Origin: Streptomyces phaeofaciens | GTDB lineage: Bacteria; Actinomycetota; Actinomycetes; Streptomycetales; Streptomycetaceae | Length of the DNA: 64,000 nucleotides | Direction of reading: 5' to 3' | Assembly: GCF_014648915.1 (NCBI RefSeq) | Contig: NZ_BMSA01000008.1 | Location: forward strand, 1-64,000 | In this document: piece by piece, positions 25,334 to 33,475 of the stretch | Numbering within the stretch: position 1 is the stretch's first letter | Layout: each line of letters opens with the position of its first letter | Notes under the pieces: generated by a model | Database searches by the model: none | What the model saw: the letters and a program-made list of their open reading frames with translations, nothing else | Told to the model about the DNA's origin: nothing | Made by a program: the position numbers and the translations under genes

Positions 25334-25335
25334 GG

Positions 25336-26835
25336 TCAGCGCCGGGTTCCGGTGCCGACGAGGGTGCGCTCGTACGGGTCGAGGAGCACTCCGCCGACCT
25401 TCGCGCCGACGCCGGTGACGACTCGCTGGTGGACCAGCGGGACGACGGCGTCGGTGCCGAGGATCACCGCTTCGGCGGCCAGGGCGGCTCGCCGGCGCTC
25501 GTCGGTGTCGGAGACCGCCTGTGCCTCGGCCACGGCCCGGTCGACGTCCTTGTCGCAGAGCAGGGCGAGGTTGTACCCGCCGTCGCAGGTGAAGTCGCTG
25601 CCCAGGAGCGAGACGGGGTCGCCGGTGTCGAGGAGGCTGTTGCGGGCGCCGACGAAGGCGTCGAACTTTCCGGCCAGCGCGTCGCTCTCCAGGCGCGCGT
25701 ACTCGCGCACCTCCAGCTTCACGGTGAACCCGGCGTTCTCCAGCTGCTGCTTCAGCACCTGGGCGACCTCCGGGAGTTCGGGCCGGTTGTCGTAGGTGGC
25801 GAGGGTGATCGAGGCACCGTCGGGCCTGCCGGCCTTCGCCCGTCCGACGGGGGCCACCCGCTTGCTCCCGGCCCAGGTGACGGCGGGGCCGTAGATGCCG
25901 GCTCCGGCGTCGGCGTGGCCCTCGTAGACGCCCTCGGCGAGGGCGGAGGTGTCGATGGCGGCGCGGGCGGCGGCACGCAGGGACGCGTCCTCGAAGACAC
26001 CCGACTTCGTGTTGAGGAGCAGGCTCGTGGTGCGGGTGGTGGCGGTCTCCCGGCGGGTGTCCGCGTCGAGGGTGGCTGCCTGGGCGACGGGGATCGCCTC
26101 GGCGAGGTCGACCTGGCCGGTGCGCAGGGCGTTGGCGCGGGCGGTGCCGTCGGCGATGAAGCGCGCGTCGATGCCGGCGGACCGGGCGAGGCCGCCCCAG
26201 TGGTCGTCGAAGCGGTCGAGGTCGGCGGAGGTGGTGCCGGTGACCTTGGTCAGTTCGAAGGGGCCGGTGGCGGTGCCGACCGGGTCGACGGCGTCCTTCT
26301 TCGCGTACGCCTTCGACGAGAGGATCGCCAGGCTCGGGCTGGACAGGCGCAGCGGCAGAACCGGGTCGGGTTCGGCGGTGGTGACCCGTACGCCCGAGCC
26401 GCCCTCCGCCTCGGCCGTCAGGGTGACGCCGGTGAGGGCGGCGGGGGCGGGTTCGGCCTCGGTGGCCCGGGTGAGGGCGGTGACGACGGCGGCCGGCGTG
26501 ACGTCCGTGCCGTCCTGGAAGGCCGCCTCTCGCAGGGTGAACAGCCAGGTGCGGTCGTCCTCCCGCCGCCAGGACGCGGCGAGTGCGGGCGCGGCCGCGC
26601 CGTTGCCGTCGAGGGCCGTCAGCCCCTCGGTGACGCCGAGCCGACTGAGGATCGTGGCGTCGGCGCCGTACGGGGAGAGTCGCTCGGCGGGCGGGAAGGC
26701 GAGGGCGACCCGCAGTCGGGAGCCGGCCTTGCCGTCCGCGCGCTCACCGCTGTCGCCGCCGGAGGCGAAGCAGCCGGCGAGCAGCGGGGTGAGCAGGAGG
26801 GCGGCGAGAAGCCGTGGGCGGCGGGGAGTGCGCAT
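25336..26835 (-). CDS. ABC transporter solute-binding lipoprotein, family 5
   Basis: The protein is 499 residues. The signal peptide RPRLLAALLLTPLLAGC ends in a lipobox with lipidated Cys22. The mature part shows SBP family 5 features: LGVTEGLTALDGNG, PALAASWRREDDRTWLFTLRE, FQDGTDVTPAAVV, and a C-terminal VVPLVHQRVV. It captures peptides, nickel or metallophores outside the membrane and hands them to the permease encoded 2 nt downstream. The metal-type boxes in the operon promoter make a metal chelate plausible. Ligand identity is not visible in sequence. Confidence 0.85.
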   Translation of the reverse strand: MRTPRRPRLLAALLLTPLLAGCFASGGDSGERADGKAGSRLRVALAFPPAERLSPYGADATILSRLGVTEGLTALDGNGAAAPALAASWRREDDRTWLFTLREAAFQDGTDVTPAAVVTALTRATEAEPAPAALTGVTLTAEAEGGSGVRVTTAEPDPVLPLRLSSPSLAILSSKAYAKKDAVDPVGTATGPFELTKVTGTTSADLDRFDDHWGGLARSAGIDARFIADGTARANALRTGQVDLAEAIPVAQAATLDADTRRETATTRTTSLLLNTKSGVFEDASLRAAARAAIDTSALAEGVYEGHADAGAGIYGPAVTWAGSKRVAPVGRAKAGRPDGASITLATYDNRPELPEVAQVLKQQLENAGFTVKLEVREYARLESDALAGKFDAFVGARNSLLDTGDPVSLLGSDFTCDGGYNLALLCDKDVDRAVAEAQAVSDTDERRRAALAAEAVILGTDAVVPLVHQRVVTGVGAKVGGVLLDPYERTLVGTGTRR

Positions 26836-26846
26836 GGGGGACCGGC

Positions 26847-27434
26847 CTAGGGAATGGGGGACGGAGTGGAGTCGGGGGTCGGGGAAGGAGAGGGGGTGAC
26901 GGCGTGGAAGGGGATTGCGAAGTGGACGATGCCCTGGCCGCCGCCGGGGTCCGCGCGTTCGTCGTGCACGACCTCGCCGAGCGAGCGCCAGAGGCCCTCG
27001 GCTCCTTCCACGGCCGGGTCGGTGTGCAGGTAGACGGAGCGGTAGCCGCCGTCCGCCGCCGCGAACGCGAGCAGGTCGGCGACCATCCGGCGGGCCAGCC
27101 CGCGCCTGCGGTGCTCGGGCCGGACGTAGACCCGCCGCAGCTGGGCGCTCACCCCGGAGGGGAAACGCTCGGCGATCCGGCGGGGGTTGGGCGGGTGTGC
27201 GGGACCGCGGGAGTCCAGTGCGGCCGTGGCGACCACCTCACCGCGGGCCCCGTCGAGCGCGACCAGCAGCGTGTGCCGGACCGGCGTGAGGTAGGCGGCG
27301 GCCAAGTCGATGATGTCGCGGTGCCAGTGCGGCACGTACCCGGTACCGAAGTCGCGGTAGACGGTGTCGAGCATGACGGCGCGGGCGCCGTCGAGGTCCT
27401 CTGGCCCCGCGGACCTTACGCGATATTCATGCAC
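26847..27434 (-). CDS. GNAT-family N-acetyltransferase
   Basis: The protein is 195 residues if started at the GTG at 27434. An in-frame GTG at 27440 abuts the -10 box and is less likely. Motif A is LRRVYVRPEHRRRGLARRM, with the R-x-x-G-x-A acetyl-CoA loop, followed by GYRSVYLHTD (motif B). There is no ribosome site. The -10-like hexamer TATGAT (27446-27441) ends six bases before the chosen GTG, so a leaderless mRNA is probable. The C-terminus is rich in Pro/Ser. It leads the operon with the binding protein and permease, 11 nt before the former, and may acetylate the transported compound or a chelator. Confidence 0.75.
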   Translation of the reverse strand: MHEYRVRSAGPEDLDGARAVMLDTVYRDFGTGYVPHWHRDIIDLAAAYLTPVRHTLLVALDGARGEVVATAALDSRGPAHPPNPRRIAERFPSGVSAQLRRVYVRPEHRRRGLARRMVADLLAFAAADGGYRSVYLHTDPAVEGAEGLWRSLGEVVHDERADPGGGQGIVHFAIPFHAVTPSPSPTPDSTPSPIP

Positions 27435-27450
27435 TTGCACATCATATGCA
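27432..27450 (-). promoter_or_regulatory. Promoter -10 with Nur-like box for the GNAT/transport operon
   Basis: On the minus strand ATGCAT, five bases and GTGCAA form a TGC-N9-GCA element overlapping the -10 hexamer TATGAT. This resembles the published Streptomyces Nur box (tTGCaa-N5-ttGCAA). It is a motif match by eye only. Confidence 0.35.
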
Positions 27451-27510
27451 TTAACACTCAACCACTTGATCGTCGCCCGCCACCACCCCACCCCTTCACC
27501 CCCGTTCGAC

Positions 27511-27540
27511 TTGACAGCGATCATGACCTCGCCCTAAACC
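27511..27540 (+). promoter_or_regulatory. Candidate promoter of the CooC-like gene
   Basis: TTGACA (27511-27516) is followed after 18 nt by TAAACC (27535-27540). The first base of transcription would be near 27547, immediately before the Zur-like box, and 60 nt from the ATG at 27605. Confidence 0.4.
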
Positions 27541-27548
27541 TTGCCACA

Positions 27549-27563
27549 TGACATTCATTTTCA
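27549..27563. promoter_or_regulatory. Zur-like box
   Basis: TGACATTCATTTTCA matches 12 of 15 positions of the Zur consensus TGAAAATGATTTTCA by hand comparison. It lies 41 nt upstream of the CooC-like start and just downstream of the proposed promoter, a location suited to repression. Confidence 0.5.
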
Positions 27564-27604
27564 ACAAGGTCGGCTGCCAGGCCGCCCGCAGGGCGGGCCG
27601 ATAG

Positions 27605-28552
27605 ATGCGCATCGCGTTCGTCGGCAAGGGCGGCAGCGGCAAGACCACCCTGTCGGCGCTGTTCTGCCGCAGACTGACCGCCGACGGCGCTCCCGTGCTG
27701 GCCGTGGACGGCGACATCAACCAGCACCTGGCCGAGGCCCTCGACCCCGCCACCGGACCCTTCACCGCCCCGCCGCTCGCCGCGCACCTGGGCGAGATCA
27801 AGGATCTGCTGCGCGGCACCAACCCGCGGATCGCCTCCCGCGAGGCGATGACCAAGACCACCCCGCCGGGCCGGGGCTCACGCCTCCTGCGCCCGCTCGG
27901 CGACGACGAGCTGCACACCCGCCACGTCCAGCCGGTGGGCGGCGTACCGCTGATGGTCACCGGCGCGTTCGACGAGAGCGACCTGGGGGTGGCCTGCTAC
28001 CACTCCAAGCTCGGCGCCGTCGAGCTCTACCTCGGACACCTGGTGGACGGCCCCGCCGAGTACGTCGTCGTCGACATGACCGCCGGCGCCGACGCCTTCG
28101 CCTCCGGGCTGTTCACCCGCTTCGACATGACGTTCCTGGTGGCCGAACCCACCCGCAAGGGCGTCTCCGTCTACCGCCAGTACCGCGACCACGCCCGCGA
28201 GTTCGGCATCCCGCTCGCCGTGGTCGGCAACAAGGTGACCGGCGAGGACGATCTGCTGTTCCTCAAGGAGGAGGTGGGCGACGACCTCCTCACCCATCTC
28301 GTCCACTCCCCCTGGGTCCGCTCGGCCGAACAGGGCCACCCCCAGGGCACGTTGGAAGCGGCCAACCACCATGCCCTCACCGTGCTGCGCGAGACCGTCG
28401 ACGCCCGGGTCAGGGACTGGCCCGCACTGCACCGCCACGCCGTCGAGTTCCATCTCCGCAACGCCCGCGCCTGGGCGAACACGGCGACCGGCCAGGACCT
28501 GGCCACCCAGGTGGACCCGGACTTCGTACCGGGACCGGCGTCACTGACGTGA
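27605..28552 (+). CDS. CooC-like P-loop ATPase (MinD/ArsA superfamily)
   Basis: The protein is 315 residues. The deviant Walker A is GKGGSGKT at residues 7-14 with the signature lysine, and VDGDINQHLAEAL (Walker A' / switch region) follows. The VVDMTAGADAF segment is the Walker B/switch II region. Related CooC and HypB-type proteins use ATP-driven dimerisation to load metals into enzymes. This ATPase could serve the metal-related operon it faces, because a Zur-like box lies in its leader. A direct metal role is not proven; no CxC metal motif is seen. The ATG has only a weak GGGCGGG site upstream. Confidence 0.78.
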   Translation: MRIAFVGKGGSGKTTLSALFCRRLTADGAPVLAVDGDINQHLAEALDPATGPFTAPPLAAHLGEIKDLLRGTNPRIASREAMTKTTPPGRGSRLLRPLGDDELHTRHVQPVGGVPLMVTGAFDESDLGVACYHSKLGAVELYLGHLVDGPAEYVVVDMTAGADAFASGLFTRFDMTFLVAEPTRKGVSVYRQYRDHAREFGIPLAVVGNKVTGEDDLLFLKEEVGDDLLTHLVHSPWVRSAEQGHPQGTLEAANHHALTVLRETVDARVRDWPALHRHAVEFHLRNARAWANTATGQDLATQVDPDFVPGPASLT

Positions 28553-28591
28553 TCTCACCTCCCCTTCCCTCTCCACAAGAACAGGACATCC

Positions 28592-28984
28592 ATGTCTCTC
28601 GACGTCTCCCCGAAGCTCCTCGCCGAGGCCGAAACCGGTGACATCCGCGAGGCGGACTTCGTGGACACGGTCCGCACGTCCCTCCCGTACGCCTACGACC
28701 TGATCGAAACCCTCGCCACCCGACTGCACGCCGGAATCACCGAGTTCGCCGACAACCAGACGCCTCCGCCCTCCGAGCAGGAGCGCGGGCAGTTGCTGCG
28801 GGCGCTGGCGAGCGACGCCATCCGGGGCAGTCTGGAACGCCACTTCGGCATCGCCCTGGCCTTCCAGAACTGCCACCGGGTCGCCGCCTTCCGCCCGGCG
28901 TCACGGGACGGGGAGACCTACGCCCGCTTCACCTCGCTGCGGGCACAGGTGCTGAACCAGTCGGCGGAGCTGCGGGACTGCTGA
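28592..28984 (+). CDS. SCO5389-family protein of unknown function
   Basis: The protein is 130 residues, beginning MSLDVSPKLLAEAETGDI, with EFADNQTPPPSEQERGQLLR in the middle and an ending RFTSLRAQVLNQSAELRDC. These are hallmarks of a small cytoplasmic family widespread in Streptomyces and often annotated SCO5389-like. No catalytic motif is apparent and its role is unknown. It starts 39 nt after the CooC-like gene and is probably co-transcribed, so it may belong to the same metal-responsive unit. It converges with the Hsp70-NYN gene. Confidence 0.75.
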   Translation: MSLDVSPKLLAEAETGDIREADFVDTVRTSLPYAYDLIETLATRLHAGITEFADNQTPPPSEQERGQLLRALASDAIRGSLERHFGIALAFQNCHRVAAFRPASRDGETYARFTSLRAQVLNQSAELRDC

Positions 28985-29032
28985 CAGCCTGTTCGGGCAC
29001 CGCTCGGCAAGGAGCAGTCACCTGAGTGGCAC

Positions 29033-31081
29033 TCAGCGCCTCCCACCGGGTGCCACGCAGGTGCGTGGAGTGAAGATCCACACCCCCTTGGTGTAAGTGG
29101 CTCCAAGGACACGCCCGCTTTCTCTCAGCCAGGGATGGCGGCTCTGCAACTCGGCGTAGTTGTCGTTGGTCACGACAAGAGCGTCCGATTCGTCCGCGAT
29201 GGCCATTACCAAGGCGTCACCCTTGCCCTCCGTGCCTGCCGGAGGTTGGAGAATCTCTCCCTTGCTCAGCGCGGCGACCACCGCCGCCTTCTCCTCCTCG
29301 GCAACCTTGTGCCGGAAGGTCGCGTCCACGACCACGTGGATGTCCGCCCCCGGATACTTCTTGGCGAGCGCCGCGCGAGCCCCCTCGAGTTGGGCGAAGC
29401 TCGGCCGGTCGCCTTCCTCGTACACGCCGGGCCGGCTCGGTGAATGGCCGATCCAGGCGAGGTTCGAGCCGTCGACCACCAGGGTGTGAACATCACCGGC
29501 CGGCTCCGGGCCGCCGTCCCGGGAGCGCGCCGCTGCGGGACGCGTCCCCCTTTCACCGGCGTTGCCGGGCAGGAGCGGGGAAGAGGCGGGGTTCGCCGCC
29601 AGCAGGTCGTCGAGCTCCTTGCGCACTTCAGGAGTTGCCCCACCGGAGCCGAAGCTCTTCACCTCCTCGTCCACGACGACCTCGCCCGTGTGCTCCAGGG
29701 TGGCCTTCACATGCAGCAGACCGTCGGAGTCGTACGTGTACTCCAGGTCGAAGCGGGACTCCTCCCGTACCCGGGGTGTGGTGTAGTTCAGGGTCAACTC
29801 GGTGAGCTGGACATTGTCGGAGTCGGAGAGCTCCTTGTCGGGGTCTCCCTCCCAGATCTCCACCGTGAGCTTGCGCTCGTGGTCGCGCTTGGGCGTGTAG
29901 CTCTTGCGTTCGCTCCACGGCAGCGGCGAGTTCCGCGGGATGATCTCGCTGAACTTCCGGCGCCCTTCCGCCGTCTTGACGACGGTACCCAGCGCGTGGC
30001 TGTTGGCCACCTGGATGACGCCCGGCGTCTCCTTCGCCAGCACGGCGGCCGCGATGGAGGCGCCACGGGCCACAGCTGTCATCGGATCGCACAGCTGGGT
30101 CGGCACGGGCTCCATCTGCAAGGCCTCGGCGACCGCCGCCCGTACGCTCGGGATCTGGCTGGTACCACCGATCATCAGGACGTCGTCCACGTCGAGTGGC
30201 GCCATGTGGAGATCTCGCAGGCACTCCTCGACGGGCGCCAGGGCACGGTCGACGAGATCGGTGATCGCCTCCTCCAGTTCCGCCTGGAAGATCTCCACCT
30301 CCTTGTCGTCCGGCGTCCTGATCCGCACGGATGGCTGAGAGGACAGAAGGATCTTGCTCCGCTCGATGTCGAGCCGGAACTGACGCTCCTGGGCGGGAGC
30401 CCACTCCCGCCGTACCGGTGCCCGGTCCAGGACGAGCCTCCTCAGCCGGCGGTCGATCTCGAGCCCGCCGAGTTCCGTCACACCGCGCGAGGCGCGCTCC
30501 TCGAAGAAGCCGTCCTCGTAGTCGAGAACCGTGACATCGATGGTTCCGCCGCCCCAGTCGAACACCAGGATCTGCGCGTCCTCGCGCATATCATGCACGT
30601 ACGAGATGGCTGCGGCGGTGGGTTCGTTGAGGAGCGCCTGCACGTCGATGCCGGCGAACCGGGCGGCCGCCCGTGTGCGGTAGCGGGCCGCGCCGGTGGC
30701 GTTCGCGGGCACGGTGATGACGGCCCGGTCGATCTCGGTGAGGTTGTGCCGCGCGCCGTCCCGCATGGCGGTGAACACGCCTGCGGCCACGGTCGTCGCG
30801 GCGAACCGCCGGCCCTGGATGTTCACGTACTCGTCGCTCTTGAGAAGCCGCTTGCATGCCTCGGCGGCCTCCTCCGACCGCAGCTTCGCCTCCCATCCGA
30901 AGAGAGGGCCGCTGCGCAGCGAGCTCATGCCGACGACCGACGGGAAGAGGAACTCGAAGCCGGGCCGGCGCCAGTCGGCGTCGAGGTGGTGGGCGTCGAG
31001 CGGCAGCACCTCGACATCGTCGCCCTGCCACTGCGCCACGACGGAGTTGGTGGTGCCGAAATCGATTCCGGTCGCCGTCAC
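29033..31081 (-). CDS. Hsp70 (DnaK-like) chaperone fused to a C-terminal NYN/Zc3h12a-type RNase domain
   Basis: The protein is 682 residues from a GTG with GGAGG upstream. The Hsp70 ATPase is complete: GIDFGTTNSVVAQW (phosphate 1), NATGAARYRTRAAARFAGI, LLNEPTAAAISYV, VFDWGGGTIDVTVL (phosphate 2, with W for L) and LMIGGTSQIPSVR (adenosine). A beta-type substrate domain follows (about residues 375-510). From about residue 531 a new domain starts: VVDGSNLAWIG, VVVDATFRHKV, GKGDALVMAIADESDALV and VTNDNYAEL. Acidic residues D537, D622 and D640 match the metal site of Zc3h12a/NYN (PIN-like) ribonucleases. The usual C-terminal lid is lost. Last gene of the operon with GrpE-like, J-like and HelD-like partners. 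Confidence 0.85.
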   Translation of the reverse strand: MTATGIDFGTTNSVVAQWQGDDVEVLPLDAHHLDADWRRPGFEFLFPSVVGMSSLRSGPLFGWEAKLRSEEAAEACKRLLKSDEYVNIQGRRFAATTVAAGVFTAMRDGARHNLTEIDRAVITVPANATGAARYRTRAAARFAGIDVQALLNEPTAAAISYVHDMREDAQILVFDWGGGTIDVTVLDYEDGFFEERASRGVTELGGLEIDRRLRRLVLDRAPVRREWAPAQERQFRLDIERSKILLSSQPSVRIRTPDDKEVEIFQAELEEAITDLVDRALAPVEECLRDLHMAPLDVDDVLMIGGTSQIPSVRAAVAEALQMEPVPTQLCDPMTAVARGASIAAAVLAKETPGVIQVANSHALGTVVKTAEGRRKFSEIIPRNSPLPWSERKSYTPKRDHERKLTVEIWEGDPDKELSDSDNVQLTELTLNYTTPRVREESRFDLEYTYDSDGLLHVKATLEHTGEVVVDEEVKSFGSGGATPEVRKELDDLLAANPASSPLLPGNAGERGTRPAAARSRDGGPEPAGDVHTLVVDGSNLAWIGHSPSRPGVYEEGDRPSFAQLEGARAALAKKYPGADIHVVVDATFRHKVAEEEKAAVVAALSKGEILQPPAGTEGKGDALVMAIADESDALVVTNDNYAELQSRHPWLRESGRVLGATYTKGVWIFTPRTCVAPGGRR

Positions 31082-31083
31082 GG

Positions 31084-31659
31084 CTAGTCCTCCCTCGTGG
31101 CAGCGGTCGGCGACCCGTTCCCGGCATCGGGCTGCGCGCCTGGGCGGAACACGCGGCGCAACTGCCCCGACAGAATCAACTTCCCGGTCGCCTGGTCGAC
31201 GTAGGCGGGCCGCACGACCTCGAATCCCTCGCCTTCGCCCTCCACGACGACGAAGTGCTCGCGTTCGTCGGGAGACTCGACGACTCGGACGCCGAGCCCT
31301 AGTAGCGCTTTGCGTACTGACACCTGCCACTTGAGTGTGCTCATCCGACTACCCGACCCTCGTGCCTCGAGGTCACACTCCACAAGCCGTGCCAAGTGTT
31401 CCTCTCGCGTTCGGAACGCTTCGAGTACGCCTTGCCTGAGGGCAGCCACGATTTCGCTCTGTTGGGGCCTGTCCTGCGCAGTAATGCCTTCGAGAAGACC
31501 CTGTGCAGCCGCCGTGAAGCGCTTCAGTAGGTCCGCAGGGTTGAGTAGTTCGTCCGGCCGGTAGGTGAGCAGTTCGGGATCGATCGACCTGCCCCTCTCA
31601 CCCCGTTGGCGGCCCTTTTGCGAGTCGAACTGATTAATCCACTTCTTGGGCTTACTCAC
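31084..31659 (-). CDS. GrpE-like nucleotide-exchange factor
   Basis: The protein is 191 residues, GTG start overlapping the upstream stop by 8 nt. The first part is charged and helical (DLLKRFTAAAQGLLEGI, AALRQGVLEAFRTREEHLARL). The C-terminal part LGLGVRVVESPDEREHFVVV...EVVRPAYVDQATGKL...LRRVFRP has the arrangement of the GrpE beta-wing domain, where a conserved glycine-rich strand precedes a GY...G.vLRPA motif. Homology is weak. Its place, two bases before an Hsp70 gene and next to a J-like gene, strongly supports the role as exchange factor for that Hsp70. Without context I would call it hypothetical. Confidence 0.62.
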   Translation of the reverse strand: MSKPKKWINQFDSQKGRQRGERGRSIDPELLTYRPDELLNPADLLKRFTAAAQGLLEGITAQDRPQQSEIVAALRQGVLEAFRTREEHLARLVECDLEARGSGSRMSTLKWQVSVRKALLGLGVRVVESPDEREHFVVVEGEGEGFEVVRPAYVDQATGKLILSGQLRRVFRPGAQPDAGNGSPTAATRED

Positions 31660-33391
31660 TGGTGATCCTGTGCTGGTGGTCGGGGCGCCGGGGCGCGTTG
31701 AGAATGGTCGGGAGGAGATCGGCCAAAGCGCGGCGCCGTACGGCGTCCACGTCGGCGGGGTTGCGGGGCACCGTGCGCCGCGGCAGTGGCTCGACCGGCG
31801 GCACGAGCGTGACGGGCGGGTCGTCGGGAAGGCGGAACACCTCGGCGTCCAGGGGCAGAACGAAGAGGTCCGACCAGTCCTCGTGCTGCTCGGCCTGGTG
31901 AATGCGGCGCATGGCACGGTTCAGTCGGGCGGCCTCCTCGCGGTCGTCCACGAACTCTCGGCGGAGATCGCGGTACCGCTGTTTCCAGACCGGTGACTGA
32001 TGGGGCAGTCCGAGTTCGAGATACGGGTTGGACGGATGAGGCCGGTCGTTCCGTGCCCGCGTTCGGCGTCTCTCGAGCAGGTCTCGATTGTGCTCCGCCC
32101 GAGGGTGGTTCTCTTCGATGCGGTCGATGGCTACGAGCGCCCCGTCCAGGTTCTCGTCGAGGAGCGCCAGGTAGGCGGACATGTTCCAGGCCTCGGCGTT
32201 GTGCCGCGGCTCCCCCTGCTCGTGCTCCACGAGGAGCTCCACCTGCGCTCGCGCCCTCTTGAGATCGCTCGCGCAGAGGGAGTCGTAGGCATGCCGCAAT
32301 GCCGCCAGCGCGTGGAAGGCGCTGCGCCGGGGGCTGACGGCGGCCTTCGGCTCCCACAGGACCGACATCAGCCGCCACAGCCCGCGATCGGCCAGGATGT
32401 TCTCCGGCCAGTTCCCGGTGAGTGCTCCGTCCCGGACGTGACGTAGTCTCAACACGAGGGAGCGGGGCAGGGCGTACTCCAGCCCTTTGACGGCGCTTGT
32501 GTCCCCTTCGGCGGCCCGCTGGAGCAGGTCGTAGAGGTCTTCTTCCGTGTCGTCTCCGTACTCGCCCTCGAGGTATGTCCTCTCCGCGTTCACGCTGTCG
32601 AGGTCTTCGCCGTCGAGGAAGCGCCGGCGCCGCAGGTACTCCTCCCACCCGATGGCCTCTGCCGTTGCCTGATCCACCTGCTCCGGGGCGAGCCGGGCCC
32701 GCAGATAGTCCTGATCACGTGCGTCGGACCGTACGTCCCAGGGTTCGTCCTCGCTCGTGATCACGCCCGCGTCGATGAGGTCGTCCACGACTCCGACCGG
32801 CGCCCAGGGCAGCAACTGGTCGCGCACGGCGGACGACAGCCGGGCGAGGGTGTCGTGGCGAAGGGCGTACTGCACGGCGAAGGCGCCCGACACATCCTCC
32901 GAGAGGGTGGGGCGGAGCTCCCGTGGCACCTCGGTCGGTTCGGGGTTCATGAGGTGTTCGAGCCGAATCTGGCCTTCCGGGGTCAGCCACGGCAGACCGG
33001 CCTCGTGGACGACCGTCATGGCGGTCACGACGTCATCGGGCTCGCGGTGTTCGAGCACGGCCCGTACCGCGGACGGCAACTGCGCGATCGGGTCACCACC
33101 AAGGCACTGGTCCAGCACCTGCCGCGCCCAGTCGGGCGCGGATCCGGCGAACCGGGCGTCCAGCAGGGCGGTCAGGAGCCGTTCCACGCTCCGCATCGCG
33201 TCGGCACCGAAGACGCCGGCCTTGCGCCATCTGCGCAACGCGAATCCGTCCGGGCCCGCCGCCTGCGGTTCATCGGCCTCCGGCCCCGGTCGGCGGGCCC
33301 GGCGCCGCTCGCGCCATGCCTCGACCATCTCCGCTCGGGACATGGATGCGTCCAGCCCGATGCCCGGACCGGGCCTTTCCTCATTCACCAT
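31652..33391 (-). CDS. J-domain-like protein lacking the HPD motif
   Basis: The protein is 579 residues. Most of it is acidic and alpha-helical, with TPR-like helices around residues 300-430 (SAFHALAALRHAYDSLC, AEAWNMSAYLALLDENLDG). Residues about 455-505 read NPYLELGLPHQSPVWKQRYR, DLRREFVDDREEAARLN and RAMRRIHQAE. This follows the J-domain pattern (npY.vLGl, YR.LR, lN.A...i). The HPD tripeptide expected after helix II is FVDD instead, so normal stimulation of Hsp70 ATPase may not occur. The gene lies between the HelD-like and GrpE-like genes. It probably recognises clients and delivers them to the Hsp70-RNase. Confidence 0.6.
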   Translation of the reverse strand: MVNEERPGPGIGLDASMSRAEMVEAWRERRRARRPGPEADEPQAAGPDGFALRRWRKAGVFGADAMRSVERLLTALLDARFAGSAPDWARQVLDQCLGGDPIAQLPSAVRAVLEHREPDDVVTAMTVVHEAGLPWLTPEGQIRLEHLMNPEPTEVPRELRPTLSEDVSGAFAVQYALRHDTLARLSSAVRDQLLPWAPVGVVDDLIDAGVITSEDEPWDVRSDARDQDYLRARLAPEQVDQATAEAIGWEEYLRRRRFLDGEDLDSVNAERTYLEGEYGDDTEEDLYDLLQRAAEGDTSAVKGLEYALPRSLVLRLRHVRDGALTGNWPENILADRGLWRLMSVLWEPKAAVSPRRSAFHALAALRHAYDSLCASDLKRARAQVELLVEHEQGEPRHNAEAWNMSAYLALLDENLDGALVAIDRIEENHPRAEHNRDLLERRRTRARNDRPHPSNPYLELGLPHQSPVWKQRYRDLRREFVDDREEAARLNRAMRRIHQAEQHEDWSDLFVLPLDAEVFRLPDDPPVTLVPPVEPLPRRTVPRNPADVDAVRRRALADLLPTILNAPRRPDHQHRITSE

Positions 33392-33475
33392 GGGTGCTCA
33401 TCTCACTCACCCGGACCCCGTTCCGCCGCACTCCGGCGCGTTGCCCGGTCCGTACCCGCCGCGTCGTGCCCGGTG

